Part shown: positions 38,083-51,100 of the stretch, in pieces | How the letters are laid out: every line of letters starts with the position of its first letter | How positions within the stretch are numbered: position 1 is the stretch's first letter | The notes under the pieces: model-generated | What the model saw: the letters and a program-made list of their open reading frames with translations, nothing else | What the model was told of the DNA's origin: nothing | Database searches by the model: none | Position numbers and translations under genes: made by a program | Source of the DNA: Tetrahymena thermophila SB210 | Taxonomy: Eukaryota; Ciliophora; Oligohymenophorea; Hymenostomatida; Tetrahymenidae | Direction: 5' to 3' | Length of the DNA stretch: 64,000 nucleotides | Assembly: GCF_000189635.1 (NCBI RefSeq) | Contig: NW_002476319.1 | Location: 248,001 to 312,000, forward strand

Positions 38083-41000
38083 ATGAAGTAATCAATTTTA
38101 ATTGATTTAAGAAGATAACCAATAGACTATATTCATGCAAATATAAATGAATTACTTAATATTCAGATAGCATTGAGTGGCTATGGTAGTAAATTGAATT
38201 AATAGCATTGCAATCAAATGAATGGACTAAAGATTAGATAATTAAATTATAATAATTAAAACAATATCCTTTATGATGCCAGTATTAAAGTTTGTTTAAT
38301 ATATAATATTTATCACTATAATATTACATTTTACAATTAATTAAAAATTTGTTTTTATTGATACAATATTAATTAATAATAAATAACCTTTTTATTACTT
38401 AACAAAGCAAAAAGCAGTGGAAAAAAAATACATTTTTAAAAGAAGTTTATCAGTTCAAGTGCAAGAAGTAGTAAAGCTGTTAGCCCAGCAACAATGGAAA
38501 AAGGATCGCCAAAATTAAATATTTCGTTATCTCGGGTCGCATAGCATGATAAATCATAACTTAACTTGAACAACAGCATATAGGCGTCGCCTGTAGTTCA
38601 ATCATTAAAGTAAATATATATATATCACTTGGTCAAAACTATTCTTAAAAACTTATTTAAAAACTTCTAATTATAGTCGTAAGAATCTAGTGATGCACAT
38701 TGAAAATTGCTCTCGCAGCGTCTAGTTACTTGGCTCACCATTAAAAAGGGTAATTCAAAATTTGTATTAATATTGCATAAATTGAAAGACATTTAAGGAA
38801 TTTTGTGTAAGTTAATTTTTGTATTTTAATTTCGGTTGCTTCACGCAGTGAAAGATAAATAGATAGATAAATAGATAAACAATATTTTTAAAAGATTTTG
38901 CCTAAGATTTACTTAATAGAAATATACAAAAAAAACTTTGAATATCCTCGAAAAATATTGATTAAGAATTTTTAATTAAAACTTAAATAGAAAAATATCT
39001 AAATTTTGAATACTTAATAAATATTACTACTAGGATTCGCATTTATAATTAATTTCAATTCTAAAATTAAAAAGAATAAATAAATAAATCTAAATCAGTT
39101 GTTAATACTATCTGAAAAATAAATATTCCAATACATAAAATTTAAGTAAGAAGAATTTAATTAATCTAACCAGTTTCAAAATACAATCAATATATTTATT
39201 TATAATCCATAAAATTTTGTGAATGTGATTTATTCATCTCCATTTCAATCTTTAATGAAAACTATTTTAAAAAAATAATAAAATTTTATTCAATTTAACT
39301 TATTTTTTAAATTATCTTTGGTGAGATCTAAAATAACTTATTAGTTGTCCAGTAGTAATTCTGAATAAATAAAGAAATGATTATTTTAAATAATTTAAAC
39401 CATCAAGATATTTTTGATTACTATTTTATTAATTAATTATTTACTTTTAATGTCAATATTTTTACATTCTATGACACATAGATTAATACATACACAAAAG
39501 ATGCTCTTATTAACAATTTTTTCTCTTCAATATGTTAAATGTTATCAATTATATTTGAATGTTTGGATAACAAATAGCGTGATAATATATTTCATTAAAT
39601 CAAATAAAAATTTGACTTTTAATTAATTTGATAGATTCAGGAGATGAGGTCTTAGAATAGCTGTTTAATTAATGGGATTAATAATAATGTAAATAACAAA
39701 AGCCAGTCCAAATTTAGCACATTCATAGATAAGAAAGCAGTTGGAACAGCTAAGACTAGATAGAGACCAACATAATTAGGTGGAATAACTTAAGTTGGAG
39801 TTAACTAGAGTACTAGTTTGTAACATTTACATCTAGTTGCGTCTCCAGATAGTTCATAGTTTCATCACTAATAACAACAATAATAACTATAACAAGCAAA
39901 CCATAATATTAATTTATAATCAAGTCCTTAATCGACTGCACATCTCTCATTTCTCATAAAGCCAGGATTTTAATTGAATAATATAAACTACTCTTAAAAT
40001 AATAGAATGGCAAATAATAGCTGTTCTAATATACCAACTCAGAGCTTGATAAATTCAATGATGAATGAAAATTAAAGCTAACTCTTCGAAACAAGCCAAA
40101 TACATAATCACAATAAATAATAATCATATGGCAGTAGCACCAATCTTAGAAATCACTCGCATTATCAAGGATAGCAGCAGCAGCTCAATATTTTTTAGCA
40201 ATTTAAGAACAACTTTTTTAAGTAGCCTACTTTCTCTCATCCAAGCTCTACAACTAACTAAGACAAAAGATTTTCAGAATAATTAAACAGTAAAAGTACA
40301 GTAAAGCTTATGCAACTTGTTCAAAACTAACATGAAACAGATACATGTCCTTAAAATATTTTCCAAAATATTTCATAAAAAGCATAAATGAAGAACTAGA
40401 GCTCTTCTCGCAATAATCAAAAGTTAAGAAAGACTAATTCGATGTCTATGATTAGACTTAGATAGAGCTAAGATTCGTTTTTGGATTAAATTATCAATGG
40501 AGAAAGCCATATCAATCAGGCAAGAGTCAACTGCTAAGCAAAAAAAAAGAAAAAGACAAAAAAATATGGTATGGCTACAGGCGGGTACGTAGTGTCCCCA
40601 ACTTCCCTACCCTCTAATTCAACTCCAAAAACTATTGCTCCCAATTCAGCGGCAGCCACTTTATCTAAAATGATTTAATCATCTACAAATAGGATAAAAT
40701 CTATTCCTTCCCCTTCCACTGTCCATACGCACCTTTAAAATAAAACTTTGGACAGTTTTAAACAATACTAGATTCTCACAAATCCTACTTCTTCTTAAAG
40801 CGAGTAAAGCCCAGAACTTTTTTAGAAACTTAAAAAGAAGAAAATGCTGCTATATCAATAAAATTCAAAAACAAATAGTAATTTATTGATAGTTAATGAA
40901 CAAATTTAAAAGAAATAATAGAAATAATAAAATATGTAACAATAAAAATAGATTCAAAATGATGATTTAAATAATAAAAATAATCAAAATCTATAAGTGA

Positions 41001-43795
41001 TAGATTAGCATTAAATGCTCTAATAAGAAAATTACATTTAGCCATTTGAAAATACTCCCAGCTATTAAATGTGGTTATTACAACAGCAATAAGAGTAGTA
41101 ATATACATAGTAACCCCACTTCGTAGACAATACTACTATCCCAATATCATCTCAAACTTTGAAAAATACTGCATCAACCCTGTCTCAGTAGAGTCTAACT
41201 AGCGGATGGCAATTTTCTTGCTAGCAATTGCCTTTTCAAATTGTTAATTCTTGTAATTTAGATGGTTGCACAACTAATTCAAATTTAAAATAATCATCAA
41301 AAACGAACTCATTATTTGACAAACTTAATTAAATAAACAAACAGTCTAATAAGAATCTCATTTCGAGCAAAAATTCAACACAAAATTTACCTTCCTAAGA
41401 AAATTTTGAAACTTAATCCAACAATTTAAATTTCTAGGTTTATAGTGATCAACATCAAAACAAGATCCAATCAATTAGAAACTAGGAATCATTAAAAAAT
41501 AATGAGGGTGAAACATTTTAAAACACACATTTAGTTAGTAGACTGAAAGATTTAATAGGATGCTAGAGTAATAACTCTACTTAATCACCAAAAACTTCAA
41601 GTGATTCAAAAAAAGTGGAGGACTGTTTAACTGACAATATTGTTGAAAATGATAACAATAAATCTTTAAATCTAACGAATTAACTTATGCAATCAGCATA
41701 GTAAATTCATATTCCACTTCCCTCTTAGGCACTCAAGAGCAATTAGTATGATTAGTATGTAAGTATACTAGAAGAGTTTAAAAACTTGCAGCATGATTAA
41801 AACTTATAAGAATTTGTGGATTACCTCATTGTATTTGCTAGAAAATATGTGAAACCCATACCATAAATAGTGAAAAACGCTTAACAAATATCTTCTTAGT
41901 GCAAAAAGAAAGATGAAGAAGTTAACAAGCTAAAATAAGAAAAGCTGTCAATTCTAAATGAAAAGAATAAGCAGCAATAATAAAAATAATTTGTATAAAA
42001 TGATAAAATGGTTCCTTAATACATACAAATTTCATAGTAAAACTAGCAAACCCTTAAAGAGCTACACACTCCATCAACTTAAATAGAAGAGACAAGCTAA
42101 CAAAGTCTCGTAATTGACTAGCAAACCTAAATTCAGATGCTTAAAAAGTAAATAGAAGATAAAGATAATTAATTAAGCAACTTGATATAAAGAGAGAATG
42201 TAACTATAGCATACTTCAAGCAACTGTAAAAGCTTGGCTACTTAACAATATCATCTTCTTTAGCATCTGATTCTTCTGAAAGAAATAGGAACGGAAATAC
42301 AACTTCAAATATAGAAGATAAAAAAACTGGTATAGATTTATCAAATCATAACACTCCACACTCAATAAACCCCTTAGAGTATTCTGGAAATAAAAGCCCA
42401 AACCCTTTTAATGCTTATAACTAGCATAATTAATAAAGTGAAGAAAAGGATTACCAATTTAGCTCTAATTTTATATCTATTCCAAGTAATGACAACGAAA
42501 GCAACAAAATTTAGTAACAATATTTACAATCTCACTTTTAAAAAATGGCTCAAAACCATAGCTAAAACCATGAAAATTTTTTATCAGAGCAACCAAGCTC
42601 AATACGCTAAAGTTCTGGCAAATCATATTAGAATCAATAAGAAATAAATCAGCAATTTAATTAATGGCTGAAATTTATAAATAACAAGAAGAAAGTTTAA
42701 ACTAAGCAGTAAAGCTAGTTTAATGTTCTAAATAAAGTTTCTCCACAGAATTAGATAGACACCAAAAAACAAAATAATGGGTGCAATAAATACTAACAAA
42801 ATACTTAAACCAATTATTTAAACCCAGATTTTTCCATGAATTTGGATCATTCTTAACCTACTTAAACCAATTCAGTTAGTGATAGAAATTCAAACGAAAT
42901 GCATTAAAACAAAATTCTAAATATGAAGACAAACTAAGTTAAGACAGAAGCTATAGATGAAAGAAAAAATAAAGATTAGCATATCTCTAGAGCTATAGAG
43001 CAAGTTTTGTAGAGAAATTAAAGTAATTAGATTATTCCAAAATTAGAAAATACAAAATAAGATAAGATTGAGATTTAAAAAGATTTAGATAACTCGATGT
43101 AAAGATATACGGCAGCAGCTGTTGATAAATACATTGACCCTTAAGGTGAAGGGATTTAGTAGGAATCTTAAAATCCTCAATTTAAATTTTAATTAAATAA
43201 TTAAATGTCTCTTGAAGATTACAAGAAAAAGACCTCAAAGCTATCTTCAGTCTCGAATAGTGCTAGAAATTCATTCACATCAAGTAAAATATTATTAATT
43301 TAAAATTCATTTTAAAATTAAACTTTTAAAATAGAATCTTCATTCATAGATGATGATGATGATGATTAAAATAAGCTTGAAATCTAAAATAAAATATTTT
43401 CTGCATAGCTTGAATTGCAGTAGAGATACAACCAAACTATGATTATTAAGTCAAAATCTTCTTCAAATTTAAATGAAAATATTCGTCAGAAACTTAAACT
43501 TGATTTAAGTATTTTAAAAAGTCCTCAGAGTAGCAAAAATCAATTAACTTAAGGAAAGATAATTGGCTTTTAGCAGAATAATAATCTAGAAAGCCTTCAG
43601 CAATAGCAGGCTAAACAATAAGAAGTACCTGAGTAGAATTAAGTGATGGACTACTATGATGAATTTATGAGCAAAATCGATGAATTTAGTTTATCTTGGA
43701 GAAAAGCTGTTATAGATGAAAGTTAAAAATATCAAAATAGAGATAACCCTTTCAAAAAATAATAACTTATTGACTAACAGAAGCAATTATAGTGA
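38083..43795 (+). CDS. Very large Q/N-rich protein with coiled-coil segment
   Basis: The main exon, 39641-43795, is open for 1385 codons to TGA. Three small upstream exons (38083-38293, 38408-38609, 38677-38749) encode MKQSILIDLRRQPIDYIHAN, KAVSPATMEKGSPKLNISLS and NLVMHIENCSRSVQLLGSPL; their phases join each other and the main exon, giving about 1546 residues. The join across 38750-39640 is the weak point. A short frame after 38749 also reaches a TGA at 38849-38851, so the upstream exons could be a separate small gene, with the large one starting at ATG 39644. The protein is dominated by Gln, Asn and Ser. Recognisable parts are a lysine run (AKKKKKTKKYG), a coiled coil (KKKDEEVNKLKQEKLSILNE; QMLKKQIEDKDNQLSNLIQR) and a closing block DYYDEFMSKIDEFSLSWRKA. 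Function unknown. Confidence 0.7.
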
Positions 43796-44593
43796 AAAAG
43801 AAAATTAGATAATTAAAATCTTTGAAGTGCTAAATAAATAAAATCTAATTAAAAATAAGACATTTAAACAGATATTATTTAGGAATAATCTATTTAAAAC
43901 AAAAAATATTATTAATATTCAAAAAAAAATTATTAATAAATATGAAGAAGAAAAATGCAGAACTCTTTGCACAAATAAAATAGCTAGCTTAAAAAATAAT
44001 TTTGCTTTTTAATAATAAACAGCATAATTAATTTTATCCTACTATTATACCTCAATTTTCAACTACAAAAAAAAACTAACAAAAAAACTAACTAACTAAC
44101 TAAATTATAATGATTTTTTCCTTTTGATTAACTTATATAAATTATAAATAAATAAATAAATTTGAATATGTTTAAAACATAATTTTTAACCAATAAGGTT
44201 TTTCTAAACGTAATTCAAATTATGATTTATAAAATAAAATTAATTTATATTTTTGATATTAACCTTAATTCATATGTTTATATAATATTTATATCTATTT
44301 TTCTATTATATTTTGAAATTAACTAATGAAATATTTCTAATTTGAATACAGCATACTCATATTTTTTAAACACTCTAATAATTAGCTTATTTTAAGTGTA
44401 TCTTAGTTTGTCTGTCAAATGAAAAGTTATTTTTTACTTATTGTTTATTTTAGTAAGTAAAAAATACAAATTTTGTGAGATTAAGATTAATCGTTGATGT
44501 TAAGTTTATTTTAGAGCTACGAATATGTAATATATTAGTAAATAAATAGTAAATTAGATAATTCCATTATTCATAGTGATAAATCGCTTTCAC
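43796..44593. other. Convergent intergenic spacer
   Basis: About 800 bp of AT-rich DNA after the TGA of the large gene and before the stop of the next minus-strand gene. Contains ACTAACTAACTAA near 44085-44102. No gene or RNA supported. Confidence 0.5.
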
Positions 44594-45180
44594 TCATTGC
44601 TTCTACTCAGATGATAATTAATTAATATCAATCTTTTTTAAAAAATCCATATTTTGTAAAGATTGTTGTAAATAGAGATTTTATATTTCAGCCTTTGCCC
44701 TCATGTCAACTGCATTTTCATATTTTTCAATTTCTGCTTTCATTTTTTCATACTCTCTATGATTTCCAAGTATAACACTAAGCTAATTATCTAACAAAAA
44801 GCTTTAGAGAGAAAATATTGTAGCAAAAGTTTTTATATCCACTTTTATTATGAGAAAAAAGTTTTAAGCTCAAAATTTAACAAATAAAATTAATTTACTG
44901 TTAAGTTTGTTCTTTTTTTCTTAATCTGTTGTCAAACTTAAACTAACTATATCATCTTTTAAAAAAATAAAATTAGGCTACTTTTGGTGAATGTCCAATC
45001 CCAAAATAATTAATGCTTAAATAAATAAACTAAACTAAAAGATTCTAAATATGTTTGTTTACTAATAATTTTATCAATAATTTAATGATACAAGTTTCTT
45101 TAGACATTTCGTTAGAAGTAATAAACTTCATTTGTATAGCCTTCGTAAGTTTCTTTTTCGTTATTTTATTAATCGTTCAT
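44594..45180 (-). CDS. Small helical protein, 155 residues, unknown
   Basis: Three exons (45180-45092, 45029-44899, 44841-44594) have agreeing phases and encode 155 residues. The start is in a good context (AAATAAATGAAC) and reads MNDQQNNEKETYEGYTNEVY. A hydrophobic-core segment follows (FIQALIILGLDIHQKQPNF, then IFLKDDIVSLSL), next a helix (IFSLQSFLLDNQLSVILGN), then a charged coiled coil (YEKMKAEIEKYENAVDMRAK) and a C-terminal KKIDINQLSSEQKQ. The amount of conserved-looking hydrophobic patterning suggests a folded complex subunit rather than a disordered ciliate protein. I could not assign it to a family. Confidence 0.7.
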
Positions 45181-48114
45181 TTATTTTGTGCTAAGGATTA
45201 CGATGCTTAATTTTAAAGATATAAAAAAATATAGAATATTAAGAAATTATGGAATTTATAACTAAATTATCTAATTACAAATACAAATAATAGATTTTTA
45301 ATATCAAATCTAAAATATAAAAAAATAACAAAACATTTTTTATAAATATAAATCTTTAAATATTTTTTAATATAAAATAACATGTTTTCTATTATATTTA
45401 AACGAGAAATAAAATAATTTCTTAAATGATATATTATGTTTACTTTAATTATTTTTTTTTCTTTAAAAATATATCATCATTTGTGAGAAAATATAAAATA
45501 TTATTTTTAAAATATATTAATGATAAAAATAAAATAAAAAAATAGTTTTTATATTTATTATTCTAAAGAAGAACAAGAAAATTAATTATTTGATTTATTT
45601 TTGTAAATTTTTATTTTGATTAAATTATTAAAAATAAATTAACAAAATAAAAGTTTGTTATTTTTTTCATTTTCATTAAGATAAAACTATTAACTAAATT
45701 TATTCAGTTATTTCATAATTTATTTATAAAATTAATTAGTTAATTTACTAATCTTTACATAATCTAGTAAATTTTTAATTTCTAAAGCTATAATTAATAA
45801 TTTAATCAGTGATTTTAATATATTTTTATAAAAATAATCTATTTGATAAAATAATTTTGAAAAATAGTGATTCTGAAATTAAAATTTGCTAAATATAGAC
45901 ATTAATGAGGAGGAAACAAAAGCTATTTTTAACTTGAACTAAATATGAAAGAGTTATTGATAAATAATACTAACTAATTTTTAGTTATTAGTAACTTTTT
46001 TCTAAAAATAAATCTTACTAAAAATAAAAATATATTCACTACTTAATTTCAAATTCAAGCTTACAAATCTTTTTTTTTTTTGCATAATTTTAACACTGGA
46101 ATTTTGATTTTTGAAATATATTTTTGAATTCAATTAAAAATATTGATAAAATAAATTAAGCTCATATATTTGATTTGTTCTATTCAATTTTTAAAACTAG
46201 ATTATAGAAGATTAATAAAATTTTTTTTCCTTTTTTAGTATTTTTTATTTAAACAAAAAATTTTTTTATGAATAAATTTAAAATTTAAATTTCAAACAAC
46301 ACACAAAAGAAGTAATAGATAAATTTGACTTAGTATTTATATAAAATTTCACAGAAATCCGCATGCTCATAAATCTATAAGCAGTAAAGCTCAAGTATAA
46401 TATTTAAAATTAGTAATATTAATAGTAAAAAAATCAAAAATTCAAGTAACAAATAATTATTTATTTTTTGATATAATAATTGAAAATTTACAGATTTTAA
46501 TAGAAAAAAACAGCTTACATAGAGCAATTTACATTATTAAATTACTGAATTATAAAAAATTTACATATAATTTCTTAAAATATATAAAAAAGACAAAATT
46601 ATTTTATTCATCCAAAATTATTCTATAAATCTACTTGTTGATCAAGGTTTAAGGATAAATCATTATTGACTTTATTTTAAAGTTAACAAAATTAGACAAA
46701 AAAGACATCAATCATTAAATTTTAAATATGTCTAAATTTTAATTTTGAATTTTCCTTAAGCGCGACCAATATTTTTGAATGAAAAATATAATATTCAAGT
46801 TAAAATGTTTCAGTTTTAATTTAACTTTTTCTTTGTTATTAATCGAGCTTAGTTTTTTTAATTCGATTGTTTGAGAAACAATTAATAAATTTAAGCTAAA
46901 ATTGAATTACTCAAAATACATTTAAAAAAATATAATAGACTAAGCGAAGCCAGTATAAATTCTTTAAGCATTCGAGCTTGGAATGATAAATAAATTAGGC
47001 GAAGATTATTTATAAAACCATATACCAACTAATTAAATTAAATAAACAAATTACAAAGAATGGCAGTCAATTTTACCAGAAAGATATATATCCTTATTTT
47101 CTATCTATAATTTTTTAGCAGTAAGAAATATCTTTAAAGTTAAAAACATTAATAAAAAAAAACTAACAGGGTGTATTACTTAAAATAATTAGGCTCTCTT
47201 CTTTTTGTATTCTTAAAAAACAGAGATCTGCGATTTCTTAGTTAATTAAAAGAAAAAAACAGTATAAATTAGAAAAGAAAAAAATAAATAAATCAATCAA
47301 TCAATTAATTAATTAATTAATCAATTTATGAATGAAACAATTAATCAATAAATTGAATGAGAGTTCAATAAAATTAAATATTGCTTATCAAAAAAATATA
47401 AACAAAATAAATTTAAAAAGATAATTAATTTTAAGGATAATTAAATAAACTCCTAGTGAATTAGATTAAGTTTTTTGGAATTAATAAAGTACTACTTATT
47501 TATACTAATAGAGACTTAAAATACTGAAAAGCAGTAATCCACCTTCTCACTAAAGGTGTAACAACTAAAGAATATCTAATATTAATCAGAACCTAATAAG
47601 TAAGCTTTTAGTTTTTTAGCTTATTATAGGTTTAATCATTTTAAAGTTTATAAATACAAATATAGTTCTACGATAGTAAAAACAAAAAAACTTAATCTTC
47701 AAGTAAAAATTGTTTTTCTAAACGAATAGTCCCAATAACACTAGCTAATACATCAAATCAGTAACTCACTATCTATTTAACTTAAGTATTTCCTTAACTT
47801 TATTAATTTCATAAATTATACTAAAACATTAGAAGGATCACTCTAAAAATCTGACTGGCTACAAACAAAAAACAAAGTACTAACACATCATTAAAAGAAA
47901 GCAATTTAAAAAAGACTTATAATAGCCTACTCTCTGTATAATAGTTATTAAAGACAGCTAATAAGTTAGTTAATTAGTTAGAAGATATTTACAAAATTAA
48001 ATAGCAAATAAAAAAAGCAACTTTTTAAAAAGCGTTTATTTAAAATAAAACAAATAACTCAAACTCTTAAAAAAACAATTTAGTTATTGAATTAAATATT
48101 AATAAAAACGTAAA
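45181..48114. other. Long divergent intergenic region
   Basis: Nearly 3 kb, the longest spacer in the window. It has a TCAA/TTAA simple-sequence tract near 47284-47328. At 46937-46998 a GC-richer patch has two similar words, CTAAGCGAAG and TTAGGCGAAG. Two small hairpins lie near 47540-47560 (CACCTT...AAGGTG) and 47593-47632 (ATAAGTAAGCT...AGCTTAT). The last 450 bases upstream of the flippase start are less AT-rich and free of TGA in one plus frame but have no ATG, consistent with a long 5' leader. Confidence 0.5.
47284..47328. repeat. Simple repeat (ATCA)n/(ATTA)n
   Basis: Uninterrupted tetranucleotide units pass from AATA through ATCA to ATTA and back to ATCA. Microsatellite within spacer. 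Confidence 0.8.
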
Positions 48115-51100
48115 ATGGGATCCCTACTTGGCAGTTAAGCTAAGTCTTATGATTAAGATAGAATTTTTACTGCTTTTCAAGACGAAGAAGCTTTGAAACA
48201 TAAACATTAGCATCTTAACGAAAGCAACTCTAAAAAGTTTCCATCTAATTTCATTAAAACTTCTAGGTATACAGCAGTTTCATTCTTACCTATGAGCTTA
48301 TTGCTCTAATTTTAGAGATACGCAAATATTTACTTTTTAGTTACTGCAATTCTTCAATGCATTCCCCAAATATCTCCTTTGAGCCCTTTTGTTGCAGTTG
48401 CTCCTCTTATTTTTGTACTTGCTGTTTCTATGGCTCGTGAAGGATATGAAGATTATCAAAGACACAAGAGTGATAATGAATAAAATTTTTCAGCAAAAAC
48501 AAAGAGAGTCCTCCAAGATAGAGGTGAGGAAGATGTAGCTTGGGCTAATGTCCATGTTGGAGATATTCTACATATTTATCAAGATGAATGCTTTCCCACT
48601 GATCTACTTGTATTAGGAAGTAACCTAGGTGGTGTGTGCTATATCGAAACAGGTGCACTTGATGGTGAAAAAAATTTAAAGCCAAAGTCAGCCATTAATG
48701 AAACTTCATCATATTTCTCCACAAAAGAAGATAACGTTGCTACATTATCAACAGGAAATCTATTTACCAACAAATAAACAAACTTTAATTTAACCATAAA
48801 AGCTAATAAACCAGATTAGGATCCTAATCACTTTATTGGTAGTATAGGATTTTAGCTACAAAATGACAATAATCCTTAAAGTGCCAAGCAAATCCCTGCA
48901 GATTCTACTTAATTTGTACCAAGAGGTGCATTCCTAAGAAATACAGAAAGTATTTATGCTGTAGTTGTTTATACAGGTATGGATACAAAAATTATGAAAA
49001 ATGCAGAAGAGGGAAAAGCAAAATCGAGTGACATGGAAGCAAAAATGAACAAATTCATTCTAGGAATTCTTATTTTCTAGTTTTTATGTTGTTTTGTGAT
49101 GAGTTCTTGCTCATATTACTGGCTAGATAAAAACCATATATATTATCCCTATCTTGACTTGGACAAAGATGGTCTTTCCTATATTTCTCAATCTGTTTTA
49201 GTCTATTTCTCTTATTTTATTCTTTTTAATACAATGATTCCAATTTCACTTGTTGTTTCACTTGAAATGGTTAAGGTCCTACAATCATACTTCATTACAA
49301 ATGATTATGGTAAGAATTTATTTATTCATTTTATATTAAAAATCAATAGGTATTAAGCAATTAATTTTTTATTAATTTTTAAAATAAACAAAAAAATTTT
49401 CTATCTTTGAGTAAAGGTGAAAATATTTTTTTTGTCTCCAATATTATTCTACATTTTCTCACTTAAATTTACAGAAAAATACACAAAAAGATTTTTTTAA
49501 TTTCACAGTTTACAATTAATTATTCTTAAATTTAATTTTAGTTGGTTCAATTTTTCAAACGCAAAATTTTTAATTCGAATATATTTTTGACAATTAATTA
49601 TTTTGCGTTAAATTCATCAAAAATCTTAATATCTATTTAGAAAATTTAGATTTTTTTCTAATTAATCATATTATCAGTTGATTACTTCTTAATAATTCAA
49701 AAAAAATTTAATTTAAATAAAAATACTACCTATTTATTTAATATCCTTTTTTTATCTTTGACTTCAACATAAAATTTTAATGACATTTAGAAATGTATTC
49801 TCACCACAATTAGAGATGGCCAAGAGTACTCACATCTACAATTAACGAAGAACTAGGTTAGGTTGAATATGTCTTTTCTGATAAGACAGGTACTCTCACT
49901 CAAAATTAAATGCAATTTAAAATGGCTGTAATAGGTAACACTCTTTATGGTGAAAAAGCTGCTTAAAAAAAGAAAGCCGCTGTATAGCCTTCTAAACAAT
50001 AAAAAAGTAACACCAAATAGCATCAACATACAGAATTTGTTTTTGAAGATGATAATTTAACTAATCTCCTTTCAAGAAAAGCTGAAAAGTCTTAGAATCC
50101 TCCAGTTAACATCACTCTTAAATCAAAGGATGGTAATTAATTTTTATTTCGATCCTTCAATATTATTTACCTTAAAATAAAATACAAAAATCTTACAAAC
50201 ATTTTAATTAATTAATTAAAAAGGCAAAGCTACTTACACTATTCCTAGCTAGTACGAACTATCAAGAGAATATTTCAAAAATTTAGGTTTAGCTCATGAA
50301 TGTATTGTAGAGAAAAATAAGGATCCTAATGATACAAATTATTATTACTAAGGTCCCTCTCCGGATGAAATCACTCTAGTTGATGCTGCGTATCATATGG
50401 GATTTACATTTGTTGGAAAAACTAGTAACAAACTTATGATGAATTTGACAGATACAGCTGGAAAAGAAGGCTAATAAGAATTTACTAAAATTAATGTTTT
50501 CGAATTTAGCAGTGCGAGAAAACGTATGACTCTTTTATTAGAAGATAATGGAGTTTATAAAATGTACGTTAAGGGTGCTGATAATGTGATTAAAGAGCGT
50601 CTCGATAAGGGTATCCATTAGCCATACTTAGATTTTGCAGATAAAAAGTTAACAGAATTTTCTCTTGTTGGTTTACGTACTTTATTGATTGGTTTTAAAA
50701 TTCTCTCCAAAGATGAAGTTGATGCATTTGTCAATAAATATAACAATTTGGCTAACTCTGCAAATAGAAAAGAAGACTTAGGTAAAGTTTTTTTATTTTT
50801 CATATTTTCTAACTTGATTGCTTGTTACTATGAATGAAAATTAACTTCTATCCACTAAATACAACAGAGAAATTAGCTGATGAAGTAGAATAAGGGTTTT
50901 TCTTATTAGGAGCAACAGCTGTGGAAGATAAATTGTAAGATGATGTCCCAGAAACTATTCATGATCTACTTCGTGCCAGTAATAAATTTTTATTATTTGA
51001 AAATTAATTGAGAGTTGAAAAAACAAAAAAATTCTACAAGTTTAAAAATTAATCTATTAATTTATTTATATTTTATTGAATAAAAAAAGATATTAAAGTA

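Noticed and set aside
46937-46998. GC-richer patch with two similar words (CTAAGCGAAG, TTAGGCGAAG)
   Set aside because: No stem closes it and no coding frame or known RNA motif was found, so it is only mentioned in the spacer entry.
47540-47632. Two small hairpins upstream of the flippase gene
   Set aside because: Stems are only 6-7 bp and such hairpins are frequent in AT-rich DNA; no terminator or riboswitch logic applies in a eukaryote leader.
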